A stretch of DNA of 21,756 nucleotides from Pseudomonadales bacterium (lineage in GTDB: Bacteria > Pseudomonadota > Gammaproteobacteria > Pseudomonadales > Azotimanducaceae), in NCBI GenBank assembly GCA_007128525.1, contig SKXG01000078.1, forward strand, positions 1 to 21,756, given 5' to 3'. Below, piece after piece: positions 7,112 through 15,182 of this stretch. The position numbers were made by a program, and so were the translations under genes. Each line of letters begins with the position of its first letter. Within the stretch, counting starts at the first letter, position 1. Under the pieces are notes generated by a model, which saw only the letters and a program-made list of their open reading frames with translations, made no database searches and was not told the origin of the DNA.

Positions 7112-10100
7112 TTACGCAGGCTGGGCCTGAGAAGACTGTAGATTCCGCCGGTACCAGTTCTTCAGATGATAGGGCAGCGCCAGCATCGCCGGGGTCGCAA
7201 CCAGTGTCAGCAGTGACGCAAAGGCCAGCCCGAAAACCACGGCCTGTGCCAATGGCACCCAGAACGCCGACAGTTGTCCGCCGTAGATCAGCGTGCGACT
7301 GACCAGGTCTACAGACAGGTTTGCGGCCATTGGCAGCAGGCCCAGAATGGTGGTGCCTGTGGTCAACATGACCGGCCGCAGGCGCTGCGCCCCAGTACGG
7401 ATGATCAGGTCCAGTGTGTCCAGCTGCGGATGTTCCCGGCGCAAGTGGTTGTAGCTGTCGATCAGCACAATGTTGTTGTTCACGACGATTCCGGCCAGAG
7501 CCACGATGCCGACGCCGGTCAGGATTGCGCTGAACGGTTGTTGCAGAATGAGCAGCCCGAACAGTACGCCGGCAGTGGACATGACGACGGCGAACAGAAT
7601 CAGCACGGCCTGGTACAGGCTATTGAACTGCGTGACCAACAGCACAAACATCAGCAGCAGCGACAACCCGAAAGCCACCTGCACAAAGGCGATCGAGGCA
7701 TCCTGCTCTTCGCTGGCGCCGCGGAATCGGATGCTGAGCTGAGGGTCCCATTGCTGCTGACTGATCCAGGCCTGCAGTTCGCGCACTTTGGTATCGGCCA
7801 GGACGCCAGGCATGACGTCTGCGCGCACCGCGTTGACCGGTACACCGTCGACGCGGCGCAGCGTATCAACGCGGGGCTCCGGCGTGATGTCAACAAAACT
7901 GGAGATGGGAACCTGGCCCTGTGGCGTATTGACGCGCAGCGCACCAAGCTGCGTCAGGCCACGACCGGTGACCGGATACCGTACCAGGATGTCGACCGGT
8001 TCTTCGGCATCGTCCGGCCGGTACTCGCCGAGTTTCATGCCATTGGTCACAAGCTGCACAGCCATGCCCACGGTCGCGACATCGGCACCGAGCTGTGCCG
8101 CCCGCGGCCGGTCCACACGCATCTGCCATTCGATGCCGGGCAGTGGCAGGGTGTCGTCGATGTCCCGCAGCCCGGACATGCCTTCCATCTGTTCCCGCAC
8201 GCGCAGCAGCGCTGGCGCCAGCATGCTGCGGTCGTTGGCGCGCAGCTCGACCTGTACAGCCTTGCCCACCGGCGGGCCGGATTCCAGCGGGCGAATCTCA
8301 AGGCTGACACCGACAAGGTGGGCGCTTCGCGCCCGAATCTCCTCAAAGATGTCGCTGGCCTTCAGCGCACGTTTGTCCTCGTCGTAGAGCTCCATGAACA
8401 GGGTGCCGATCAGGTCCTGGCCTTGCTGTGCGCTGCCGCCAAGCTGCACATTGGTGGTCAGGCTCTCAATACCTGGAATCTCAAGCACCTGTTCCTCGAT
8501 TTCGCTGACCAGTCGGTTGGCCTGCGCTGGTGCCAGATTGCCACGGGCCTTGATCAGCACCTGGGCAAACTTGGGTTCGGCGTCACTGAGAAAGATCATG
8601 CCCTGGCCAAACTTGCCGTACAGCATGAAGGCGCTGATCAGAAGGCCCAGCGTCAGCAGTATGGTGACCGGCGCGTAGCGGGTACTGACGCGCAACAGGC
8701 GTGCATAGGCCCCGGTTGCACCACCCAGCTGCGTCGGGTCACCGTCTTCGAGCGTGCGCAGGGTGGCCGTCGTGCGCGCGTCACGGCTGCCGGCCTTGCC
8801 GAACAGGCTGCCCAGTGTCGGCCCGAACACCAGCGCATACAGCAGTGAACCCACCAATACAGTGAACACGGTGACGGGCAGATAGCTCATGAACTTGCCG
8901 GCCACCCCCGGCCAGAACATCAGCGGCAGGAAAGCAGCCAACGTGGTGGCCACCGACGCCGTCACCGGCCAGAACATGCGTTTGGCGGCCAGAGCGTACG
9001 CGGCGCGGCGGTCGAAGCCTTCGACCATCTTTCGGTCGGCGTACTCGGTCACGACGATAGCGCCGTCGATCAGCATGCCAAGGCCGAGCAGCATGCCGAA
9101 CATCACCATGAAGTTGAATGTGAAGCCGATGGCGTAGAGCAGGATGAGTGCCATCAGGAAGGAGGTTGGAATGGCCAGCCCCACCAACAGGCCACTGCGC
9201 AGCCCCAGCGCCGCGACCACCAGGACCATGACCAGCGCCAGTGCGGTCAGGATGTTACCTTGCAGTTCCCGCACCTGCCGCTCTGCGAATGGCGCCTGGT
9301 TCAGCGTGTAAACAAGCTCGATCTGGCTCGGCATCGATGGGCGGATCTGATCAATCAGGGTCTCGACCTGACGGACCGTGTCGATCAGATTGGCGTTGAC
9401 GCGTTTTTGAATCCCCAACGTAATGGCCGGACGCCCGTTGACCCGGGCGAAGCCGGTCCGATCTTTGAAGGTGCGTCGAATGTCGGCGATGTCGGCCAGT
9501 GTGACGGTGCCATGCATGTCGCTGTGGACCGGGAGATCGTAAATGTCCTCGGCGCGTTCGATGATGCTGGGGACTTTGACGGGGAAGCGCCCCTCGCCGG
9601 TATCCAGACCACCGGCAGCAATGAGACGGTTGTTGCGCGCAAAGGTGTTGGCGAGCTGGTCCATGGATATCTGGTAGCTCTCCAGCAGTGCCGGGTCGAT
9701 GCGTGCTTCCAACACCTCTTCCCGCTGCCCGCTCATTTGCACTTCGAGAACATCGGTGATGCCTTCGAGTTTGCGTTTGATGCGGATCGCTTCCTGATGC
9801 AGGGTCCGTTCCGGCACATCACCGACCAGGCTGAGCTGAACTATTGGAAAGGGGTCGGTGGTGGCTTCGCCAACAATGGGTTCTTCCGCCGTGCCGGGCA
9901 GTTCCGGTTTGGCGCGATCGACAGCCTGACGCACATCCAGTTGGGCCTGGCCCAGGTCATAGCTGGCATCGAATTCGATGATCAGCCGGGCATAGCCTTC
10001 CGACGCATAGGCGTTAAGCTCCTTGACCCCGCTGACGGTACGCAGCTCACGTTCCATTGGCATGACCAGGAGTCGTTCGCTGTCTTCCGGTGAGATGCCC

Positions 10101-10258
10101 TCGTGCAGGATGGTGACGAAGAACACCGGGACATCGACCTGCGGATCTGCCTCAATGGGAAAGTTGGCGCGCGCCAGCAGGCCGGCGATCAGCAGCATGG
10201 CGAGGATCACCAGCGTCGTGCGTGTGCGCGTCAGTGCCGCGTCGATCAGACCGGTCAT
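7112..10258 (-). CDS. RND efflux pump, inner-membrane permease subunit
   Basis: This 1048-aa, 12-helix proton-driven transporter of the HAE-1/AcrB superfamily (COG0841) exports its substrate with a periplasmic adaptor and an outer-membrane channel. TM1 is at about residues 13-30, followed by porter domains; TM2-TM6 begin near 335. In TM4 the family's acidic motif reads GMLIDGAIVV, so Asp398 is present but the second Asp of AcrB's DD pair is Gly. Near residue 940, in the TM10 region, IVVNNNIVLID has Asn where AcrB has Lys940. The length is normal and no frameshift is seen. The start overlaps the adaptor's stop by 4 nt. No outer-membrane factor gene is in the window, so a shared TolC-like protein is inferred. 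The substrate cannot be told. Confidence 0.96.
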   Translation of the reverse strand: MTGLIDAALTRTRTTLVILAMLLIAGLLARANFPIEADPQVDVPVFFVTILHEGISPEDSERLLVMPMERELRTVSGVKELNAYASEGYARLIIEFDASYDLGQAQLDVRQAVDRAKPELPGTAEEPIVGEATTDPFPIVQLSLVGDVPERTLHQEAIRIKRKLEGITDVLEVQMSGQREEVLEARIDPALLESYQISMDQLANTFARNNRLIAAGGLDTGEGRFPVKVPSIIERAEDIYDLPVHSDMHGTVTLADIADIRRTFKDRTGFARVNGRPAITLGIQKRVNANLIDTVRQVETLIDQIRPSMPSQIELVYTLNQAPFAERQVRELQGNILTALALVMVLVVAALGLRSGLLVGLAIPTSFLMALILLYAIGFTFNFMVMFGMLLGLGMLIDGAIVVTEYADRKMVEGFDRRAAYALAAKRMFWPVTASVATTLAAFLPLMFWPGVAGKFMSYLPVTVFTVLVGSLLYALVFGPTLGSLFGKAGSRDARTTATLRTLEDGDPTQLGGATGAYARLLRVSTRYAPVTILLTLGLLISAFMLYGKFGQGMIFLSDAEPKFAQVLIKARGNLAPAQANRLVSEIEEQVLEIPGIESLTTNVQLGGSAQQGQDLIGTLFMELYDEDKRALKASDIFEEIRARSAHLVGVSLEIRPLESGPPVGKAVQVELRANDRSMLAPALLRVREQMEGMSGLRDIDDTLPLPGIEWQMRVDRPRAAQLGADVATVGMAVQLVTNGMKLGEYRPDDAEEPVDILVRYPVTGRGLTQLGALRVNTPQGQVPISSFVDITPEPRVDTLRRVDGVPVNAVRADVMPGVLADTKVRELQAWISQQQWDPQLSIRFRGASEEQDASIAFVQVAFGLSLLLMFVLLVTQFNSLYQAVLILFAVVMSTAGVLFGLLILQQPFSAILTGVGIVALAGIVVNNNIVLIDSYNHLRREHPQLDTLDLIIRTGAQRLRPVMLTTGTTILGLLPMAANLSVDLVSRTLIYGGQLSAFWVPLAQAVVFGLAFASLLTLVATPAMLALPYHLKNWYRRNLQSSQAQPA

Positions 10259-11394
10259 GCGTCGTGCCCTGGCAGGATCTCGGCAGCGTGGCTGCGCTCG
10301 TCGGATCTCTCGTTGCTGACTACGCGGACCCGTTCGCCGGGCACCACCAGTTCCTGGCCAACGGTGATCAGCCGGCTGACCGGCGGCAGGCCGGTGACCC
10401 AGACCTGACCATCCGGGTCATCATCGATAACCTGCACCGGTGCGAACGCGACGCGGTCTTCATTGGTAACGATACGAAGCCCCATCTGGCCGTCGTCGTC
10501 CAGCGTCAGCAGCCCGGGCGCCACCTTGTGTGCCTGTACTTCGGCGACCGGAATCTGGATATCTGTGGTGATGCCGCTGCGAAGCTGAAAGTCGGCATTG
10601 GGTACTTCAACCTCAATGGCGTAAGTCCGCGTGGCCGGATCAGCCCGGCTGCTGACAAAGCGCAGGGTACCGCTGACTTCGGTGCCGTCGAGCAGGCGGC
10701 CCTGTACCGCAATGCCGGGGCTCAGATCGTTGACCCTGCGCTCTGGGACGCGCCCAACGAGCAGCATCGGGTGCAGATCGACCAGGGTCGCACAGGTGTT
10801 CCCGGCCTGCAGCAGGTCCCCGACCTCGGCGTGGAGGTCGTCAATCAGGCCGGGAAACGGTGCCCTGATCTCACGCCGCTGATAGTCGAGTTCGGCACGT
10901 GCCACGCCGGCTCTTGCTGTGGCCAGTCGGGCCTGTGCTGCGGCCAGTGCCGTTTCCGCCTGCAGGCCTCGCTCGCCCAACTGACGGGCACCGCGATAAT
11001 CGACTTCAGCCTGATGCAGTAACGCTTTGGCTTCATCAAGGCGGGCTTCGCGGTCATCCATGGCCAGTTCACACAGCAGGTCGCCGGTGTCGACCCGGTC
11101 GCCACGATCCACCGGCCGGTTGACAAGGCGGCCGCTGGTTTCGGCGCGAAGCGCAACGGTCCGCTTGTTCTCAGTGCGGCCCCGGACGCTGACACGCGCG
11201 GTGCGTGCCGTGGCGTGTATGGTGCTGGCTCTGACGGCAGCCGGTGTCTGGTCAGCCCGCGCCAGGTCGCCTTGCGTGCGCTGGTCGGCAAGGCTGGCTG
11301 GTACCTCGCCGGCAGGCTGCCGGAGCTGGCCAGACAGCAGCCAGAGTCCAAGGACCAGCGCAATGATTGCGGCAATCAGATAAGTACGGCGCAC
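10255..11394 (-). CDS. RND efflux periplasmic adaptor (membrane fusion protein)
   Basis: The 379-aa HlyD/AcrA-type adaptor bridges the RND pump and an outer-membrane channel. One N-terminal membrane helix (about residues 5-24, YLIAAIIALVLGLWLLSGQL) anchors it; there is no lipobox, unlike AcrA. A split lipoyl domain follows (SGRLVNRPVDRGDRVDTGDL and later REIRAPFPGLI). Between its halves is an alpha-hairpin with Ala/Glu/Arg-rich heptads (about 114-165). Beta-barrel and membrane-proximal domains complete it. The start is GTG 11394 with GAGGTG 5 nt upstream. It is first in the operon and overlaps the pump gene by 4 nt. A promoter (11422-11450) and a palindrome (11458-11471) lie directly upstream. 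Confidence 0.93.
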   Translation of the reverse strand: MRRTYLIAAIIALVLGLWLLSGQLRQPAGEVPASLADQRTQGDLARADQTPAAVRASTIHATARTARVSVRGRTENKRTVALRAETSGRLVNRPVDRGDRVDTGDLLCELAMDDREARLDEAKALLHQAEVDYRGARQLGERGLQAETALAAAQARLATARAGVARAELDYQRREIRAPFPGLIDDLHAEVGDLLQAGNTCATLVDLHPMLLVGRVPERRVNDLSPGIAVQGRLLDGTEVSGTLRFVSSRADPATRTYAIEVEVPNADFQLRSGITTDIQIPVAEVQAHKVAPGLLTLDDDGQMGLRIVTNEDRVAFAPVQVIDDDPDGQVWVTGLPPVSRLITVGQELVVPGERVRVVSNERSDERSHAAEILPGHDA

Positions 11395-11421
11395 GGCAGC
11401 ACCTCGCTCAGGGAAGTTGAC

Positions 11422-11450
11422 ATTGTCAGCATGGTTGCGAGTCCTGGCAA
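11422..11450 (-). promoter_or_regulatory. Sigma70 promoter candidate of the RND efflux operon
   Basis: On the minus strand, -35 TTGCCA (11450-11445), a 17-nt spacer and -10 GACAAT (11427-11422) lie 28 nt before the GTG start, giving a short leader. Matches are 5/6 and 4/6. This is the best promoter in the 310-bp gap 11395-11704, which holds no gene. Confidence 0.5.
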
Positions 11451-11457
11451 TGACCGA

Positions 11458-11471
11458 TCAGAAGTTTCTGA
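11458..11471. promoter_or_regulatory. Palindromic operator candidate upstream of efflux operon
   Basis: TCAGAA-GT-TTCTGA is a perfect inverted repeat, extended outward by ACCG/CGGT with one extra base on the left. It ends 7 nt upstream of the -35 box, a position that suits an activator or a repressor that blocks polymerase. No regulator gene is next to the operon, so the protein that would bind it is unknown. Confidence 0.45.
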
Positions 11472-11525
11472 CGGTTGGTCGACCTCGGGTGGCAATCAAT
11501 CATGGCGATTGGTAAGACAGAATTC

Positions 11526-11573
11526 GTGCCAGATCATTTCAAGGCCATGCGACATTTCAAAAAGTCCTGGCAC
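11526..11573. repeat. Spaced inverted repeat and repeated 10-mer in efflux upstream gap
   Basis: GTGCCAG (11526-11532) and CTGGCAC (11567-11573) form a 7-bp inverted repeat with a 34-nt spacer. The right arm overlaps AGTCCTGGCA (11563-11572), which recurs exactly at 11440-11449 across the efflux promoter's -35 region. These may be binding sites for one regulator, or chance. Confidence 0.25.
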
Positions 11574-11680
11574 ATCAATCGGTTAATAGCTGCCGGAAAG
11601 CGCTGATCCGTCTGAATGGCGTAACGCCGGTAGTGCAGGGACAGCAGACTTTGGTAAAACGCGCCAGAAAGTGGCCAGTT

Positions 11681-11704
11681 CGGCGCGCCGGGATCAGGTG
11701 ATCC
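11681..11704. other. Two adjoining palindromes at the glyoxalase-like gene's 3' end
   Basis: CGGCGCGCCG (11681-11690) is followed at once by GGATCAGGTGATCC (11691-11704), whose GGATCA/TGATCC arms end exactly at the stop codon of the VOC gene. A T tract is absent, so a 3'-end processing structure or weak terminator is possible. The stretch from here to about 11580 shows nothing else. Confidence 0.3.
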
Positions 11705-12124
11705 TTACCAGGTGCCGGTGTTGGGCATGTCCTGCCATGGTGCTTTTGGCGGCAGCGCTTCGCCGCGTTGCAGCAGCTCAATGGAGATGCCGTCTGGCGA
11801 ACGCACAAAGGCCATGCGCCCGTCCCGTGGCGGACGGTTGATGGTGACGCCGGCATCCATCAGCTTCTGACACAGGGCATAGATGTCATCGACAGCATAA
11901 GCGAGATGGCCGAAGTTGCGACCGCCACCGAGTTCCTCCGGATCCCAGTTGTGTGTCAGCTCAATCTGGGCGGACTCGTCACCGGGTGCGGCCAGAAAGA
12001 CCAGCGTGAATCGACCGCCCTCGTTGTCATGACGGCGCAGCTCTTTGAGGCCAAGCTTGTTGCAATAGAAGTCGATAGACGCGTCAATATCATTGACGCG
12101 GACCATGGTGTGCAGATACTTCAT
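11705..12124 (-). CDS. VOC family protein, lactoylglutathione lyase-like (glyoxalase I type)
   Basis: The product probably isomerises the glutathione hemithioacetal of methylglyoxal, or a related compound, in the cytoplasm. The 139-aa length fits E. coli GloA (135 aa). The four metal ligands of glyoxalase I are all in place: His5 (YLHTMVRV), Glu55 (AQIELTHNW), His73 (FGHLAYAVDD) and Glu116 (DGISIELLQR). The two beta-alpha-beta-beta-beta modules are complete. ELTHNWDPEELG closely matches the GloA signature. ATG 12124 has GAGGAG 6 nt upstream. It stands alone and diverges from the M48 protease gene across 64 nt. I leave the gloA symbol off because related VOC enzymes share these residues. Confidence 0.85.
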   Translation of the reverse strand: MKYLHTMVRVNDIDASIDFYCNKLGLKELRRHDNEGGRFTLVFLAAPGDESAQIELTHNWDPEELGGGRNFGHLAYAVDDIYALCQKLMDAGVTINRPPRDGRMAFVRSPDGISIELLQRGEALPPKAPWQDMPNTGTW

Positions 12125-12188
12125 CGCGGTCTCCTCAGTTAACCTTCATCTTACTCAACGCATGGTAACGCAGTTGGAGTCTCAGCCC

Positions 12189-13772
12189 ATGGCATTGTGG
12201 TGGAATTCGTTTGGTTCAGGGCGGTGTGGTCCAAGCGTAGGACGGTTTGTGTTCGCCTGTGGTTTGCTGTTGCTGGCCAGTTGCATGGTCAATCCGGTTA
12301 CTGGTCAGCGCAATCTTGGCCTGGTCACGCCGCAGCAGGAGCGGGCACTCGGGGAAACGCACTTCGGGCCGCTGCAGCAGATGGAAGGCGGGCGCTACCG
12401 TGCGGACCCGATGTTGAACGCCTACGTCAATGGCGTCGGCCATCGCGTGGCAGCCGCCAGCGGCGTGTCACTGCCCTATGAATTTGTTGTGTTGAACAAT
12501 GATGTTCCCAACGCCTGGGCATTGCCCGGCGGCAAGATTGGGGTCAACCGCGGGTTGCTGGTGGAGCTGAACAATGAAGCCGAGCTGGCCGCTGTACTGG
12601 GACACGAAGTTGCCCACTCGGCGGCACGCCATGGCGCACAACAGATGGAGCGTGGGATGCTGATGCAGGGTGCTCTGGTCGCAGCGGCGGTCGGTACCCG
12701 ACGGTCGGACTATGCCGCGGCGGTGCTGGGCGCCGGTCAGATCGGCGCCACTCTGGTGACGCAGCGTTACAGTCGAGAAGCGGAGCGCGAAGCGGATTAC
12801 TTCGGCACACGCTGGATGACCAGCGCAGGCTATGACCCACAGGCGGCCGTCAGTCTGCAGGAAACGTTTGTACGTCTGGCTGGATCACGGAACCAGGATT
12901 GGCTCAGCGGCTTGTTCGCCAGTCATCCGCCATCCACCGAGCGCGTCGAGAACAATCGCGAGCTGGCCAGATCACTGGGCGATCGGGGTGAGTTGGGTGA
13001 GGCCCGTTTCAACGCCGCGCTGGCGCACCTCAAGCAGGCGCAGCCCGCCTACGAAGACGCCAGGGCAGCGCGTGAAGCCGCAGGCCGTGGAGATTGGGGC
13101 AGCGCGATGGGCCTGGTTGCCGCAGCCATCGAGCATGAGCCTGCGGAAGCCGCGTTTCATGCCTTGCGAGGCGATCTGCTGCGCGCACAGCGAGAATACG
13201 ACGCCGCGTTGTCCGCCTACGATGACGCCCTGCATCGGGACAGTCAGTATTTCGGGCACCACCTTGGTCGTGGACTGACTTTGCAGCGACTTGGCCAATA
13301 CGACAGAGCGCAGCGTGACCTCCGGCGCAGCATTGAGTTGCTGCCGACAGCTGTGGCCTATCAGTCACTGGGTCAGATTGCGGAGCAGCAGGGCGACCGG
13401 GAGGCGGCTCTGGCCTATTACAGAATAGCGGGCGAGAGTGGGTCGCCGGCTGGACGCGCGGCGCTCTCGCGCGTCGTCAGCCTGGACATGCCGCGCAATC
13501 CGGGACGCTACGTGCAGGTGGCGCTGGCGGGCTCCGGCGAGGATTTGCGCTTGCAGGTCACCAGTCTGACCGACATCGACCTGCGCGACGTCAATGTGCG
13601 GGTGCGGCTGGAATGGGCGGACGGGCAGGTCGACAACCTGCTGCCGCAAATCAGCCATTTGCGTGCCCGTCAGCGGGCCGAGATCAGTTTGCCTGGGCGA
13701 GAGGCATCGTTGGCCGCGGCGCGGGTCTTTCCGCTGACCGGCAGGCCGGCCAGCGGGAGCGAAGACATCTGA
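12189..13772 (+). CDS. M48 family metalloprotease lipoprotein with TPR repeats (BepA-like)
   Basis: This is a periplasmic zinc protease and chaperone-like protein of the BepA/YfgC class, probably in outer-membrane protein quality control. From ATG 12189 it is 527 aa; GGAG lies 9 nt upstream. The signal peptide ends in a lipobox, LASC, with Cys32 as lipidation site, so an envelope lipoprotein is predicted. The zinc motif HEVAH is at 139-143, and REAEREAD (196-203) supplies the third ligand. TPR-like helical repeats follow (about 310-430: GDWGSAMGLVAAAIEHEPAE and later QGDREAALAYYRIAG), then a C-terminal beta-type region (about 450-527). E. coli BepA has a cleaved signal without lipobox, so membrane anchoring is a difference. 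An upstream ATG at 12162 is less likely. Confidence 0.93.
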   Translation: MALWWNSFGSGRCGPSVGRFVFACGLLLLASCMVNPVTGQRNLGLVTPQQERALGETHFGPLQQMEGGRYRADPMLNAYVNGVGHRVAAASGVSLPYEFVVLNNDVPNAWALPGGKIGVNRGLLVELNNEAELAAVLGHEVAHSAARHGAQQMERGMLMQGALVAAAVGTRRSDYAAAVLGAGQIGATLVTQRYSREAEREADYFGTRWMTSAGYDPQAAVSLQETFVRLAGSRNQDWLSGLFASHPPSTERVENNRELARSLGDRGELGEARFNAALAHLKQAQPAYEDARAAREAAGRGDWGSAMGLVAAAIEHEPAEAAFHALRGDLLRAQREYDAALSAYDDALHRDSQYFGHHLGRGLTLQRLGQYDRAQRDLRRSIELLPTAVAYQSLGQIAEQQGDREAALAYYRIAGESGSPAGRAALSRVVSLDMPRNPGRYVQVALAGSGEDLRLQVTSLTDIDLRDVNVRVRLEWADGQVDNLLPQISHLRARQRAEISLPGREASLAAARVFPLTGRPASGSEDI

Positions 13773-13791
13773 GGCGACGTATGAAGTGTGG

Positions 13792-15003
13792 TCAGATGAC
13801 GCCGTCGGACCGCAGTGCCTCGATCTGCGCCGGCCGGTAACCCAGTTCGACCAGGATATCCGCGCTGTGCTGGCCGATTTCCGGTGACGGGCGAATGTCG
13901 GCACGCCCCGCGCCATCGACATTCACTGGATGCATGATCAATGGAAAGCGGGCAGCGTTTGGATCTTCGGGCTGGACGACAATACGGTTGATCCCGAGCT
14001 GGGGGTCAGTTTTCAGATCATCGAGCGTGCCGATCATGGCGATGGGGACGCCGGCTTCGCCGCAGGCGTCAATCCAGTGTGACGCCGGCTGCTCTGCTAC
14101 GCGGGCCTTGACCAGCGTGACCAGCGCCGGCCCGTGCTGCAGGCGCGCTTCCGGGGTCGCAAAGCGCTCATCATGCAGCAGATGGTCCAGCGCCAGCACT
14201 TCCAGAAAGCGCTGCAGCTCCTCTGGTGACCGCACCATGGTCAGTTGCAGCCAGCGATGGTCTGCCGTCTCGTACAGGGCGCGCAACAGCGTGACATTGT
14301 CAGGGCGCCGCCAGTTGCTGAAGTCGCCGTCACAGAACTTCGCTTGCGCGATACAGGACGCACTCCACAAACCGTTGGCAATCAACGAAGTGTGCACCTT
14401 GCTGCCCTCGCCGGTACGTTCCCGCTTCAACAGGGCAGTGACAATGGCAGCATAAAGCGCCACCGCTGTCGGATGATCGCCCATGCCGGGCAACGCCTGG
14501 GCAGGCTCAGCGCCCGGCGCCCGCACGCTGTCCATCAGCCCTGGCCGCGACCAGTAAGCGACCAGATCAAAGCCTTCCCGGTCCTTGTCGGGCCCGTCTT
14601 CGCCATAGGCCGTCAGCGAGGCATAGATCAACTTCGGGTTCAGCGGCTCGAGGTCTTCGTACATCAGGCCGAGCTTGCGCCGCATCGGCAGCGGATGGTT
14701 GGTTACATAGACGTCCGCCTCGGATACCAGGCGCCGCAGGATGTCCATGCCAGCCTCGGTCTTTAGGTTCAACGTCAAGGAGCGCTTGTTGCGGCCGTCC
14801 ATTTGCCAGGTGTAGTTGCTGTCGGCCTGGGGGGATGTCGGCAGCGCCGCCAGTCCGCGATAGGGATCGCCCGCGCCCGGCATCTCGACTTTGATGACGT
14901 CAGCGCCATAGTCCGCGAGGATGGTGGCGGCTACCGGGCCGGCAATCCAGCTGCCGACATCCAGAACTTTAAGTCCGGCAAATAGTGGTGATTCATTCGA
15001 CAT
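13792..15003 (-). CDS. Class III CoA-transferase (CaiB/BaiF family)
   Basis: The enzyme moves CoA between acyl-CoA and a free carboxylic acid in the cytoplasm, via an aspartyl-CoA thioester intermediate. The 403-aa length is usual. The N-terminus LKVLDVGSWIAGPVAATILADYGADVIKVE (11-40) is the family signature, with RNKRSLTLNL (71-80) and EGFDLVAYWSRPGLM further on. Asp176 in LPGMGDHPTA is the likely nucleophile by position, inferred from formyl-CoA transferase. GGAGGGG precedes ATG 15003 by 10 nt. It converges with the M48 gene (19 nt apart) and has no CoA ligase or dehydrogenase beside it, so the acid handled is unknown. An inverted repeat upstream could be its operator. Confidence 0.93.
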   Translation of the reverse strand: MSNESPLFAGLKVLDVGSWIAGPVAATILADYGADVIKVEMPGAGDPYRGLAALPTSPQADSNYTWQMDGRNKRSLTLNLKTEAGMDILRRLVSEADVYVTNHPLPMRRKLGLMYEDLEPLNPKLIYASLTAYGEDGPDKDREGFDLVAYWSRPGLMDSVRAPGAEPAQALPGMGDHPTAVALYAAIVTALLKRERTGEGSKVHTSLIANGLWSASCIAQAKFCDGDFSNWRRPDNVTLLRALYETADHRWLQLTMVRSPEELQRFLEVLALDHLLHDERFATPEARLQHGPALVTLVKARVAEQPASHWIDACGEAGVPIAMIGTLDDLKTDPQLGINRIVVQPEDPNAARFPLIMHPVNVDGAGRADIRPSPEIGQHSADILVELGYRPAQIEALRSDGVI

Positions 15004-15036
15004 CTTGCGCCAACCCCTCCAGCAATCGTTGTGGAG

Positions 15037-15067
15037 TGGAAACTTACACTATCCCGAGCGGTTTCCA
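15037..15067. promoter_or_regulatory. Inverted repeat upstream of the CoA-transferase gene
   Basis: TGGAAAC (15037-15043) and GTTTCCA (15061-15067) form a perfect 7-bp inverted repeat with a 17-nt spacer, 33-64 nt upstream of ATG 15003. The geometry could suit a dimeric regulator. I see no convincing -35/-10 pair in this 179-bp gap. Confidence 0.3.
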
Positions 15068-15182
15068 AAGCGCCGGCTTCGTGGATGGTCAAACGGGCTC
15101 CTCTCAAGTGCCTGAAGGTACTGGCCTGGCCGTCTGTCATTGCGTATCTTGTAGCAGCATTCATGGTCTGATGTGAGCTGTC

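Noticed and set aside
7274..8848. 524-codon plus-strand frame opposite the RND pump gene
   Set aside because: Its translation is His/Gln-rich with no domain and mirrors the pump's codons, and the pump gene is complete and recognisable. The same holds for 9260-10093.
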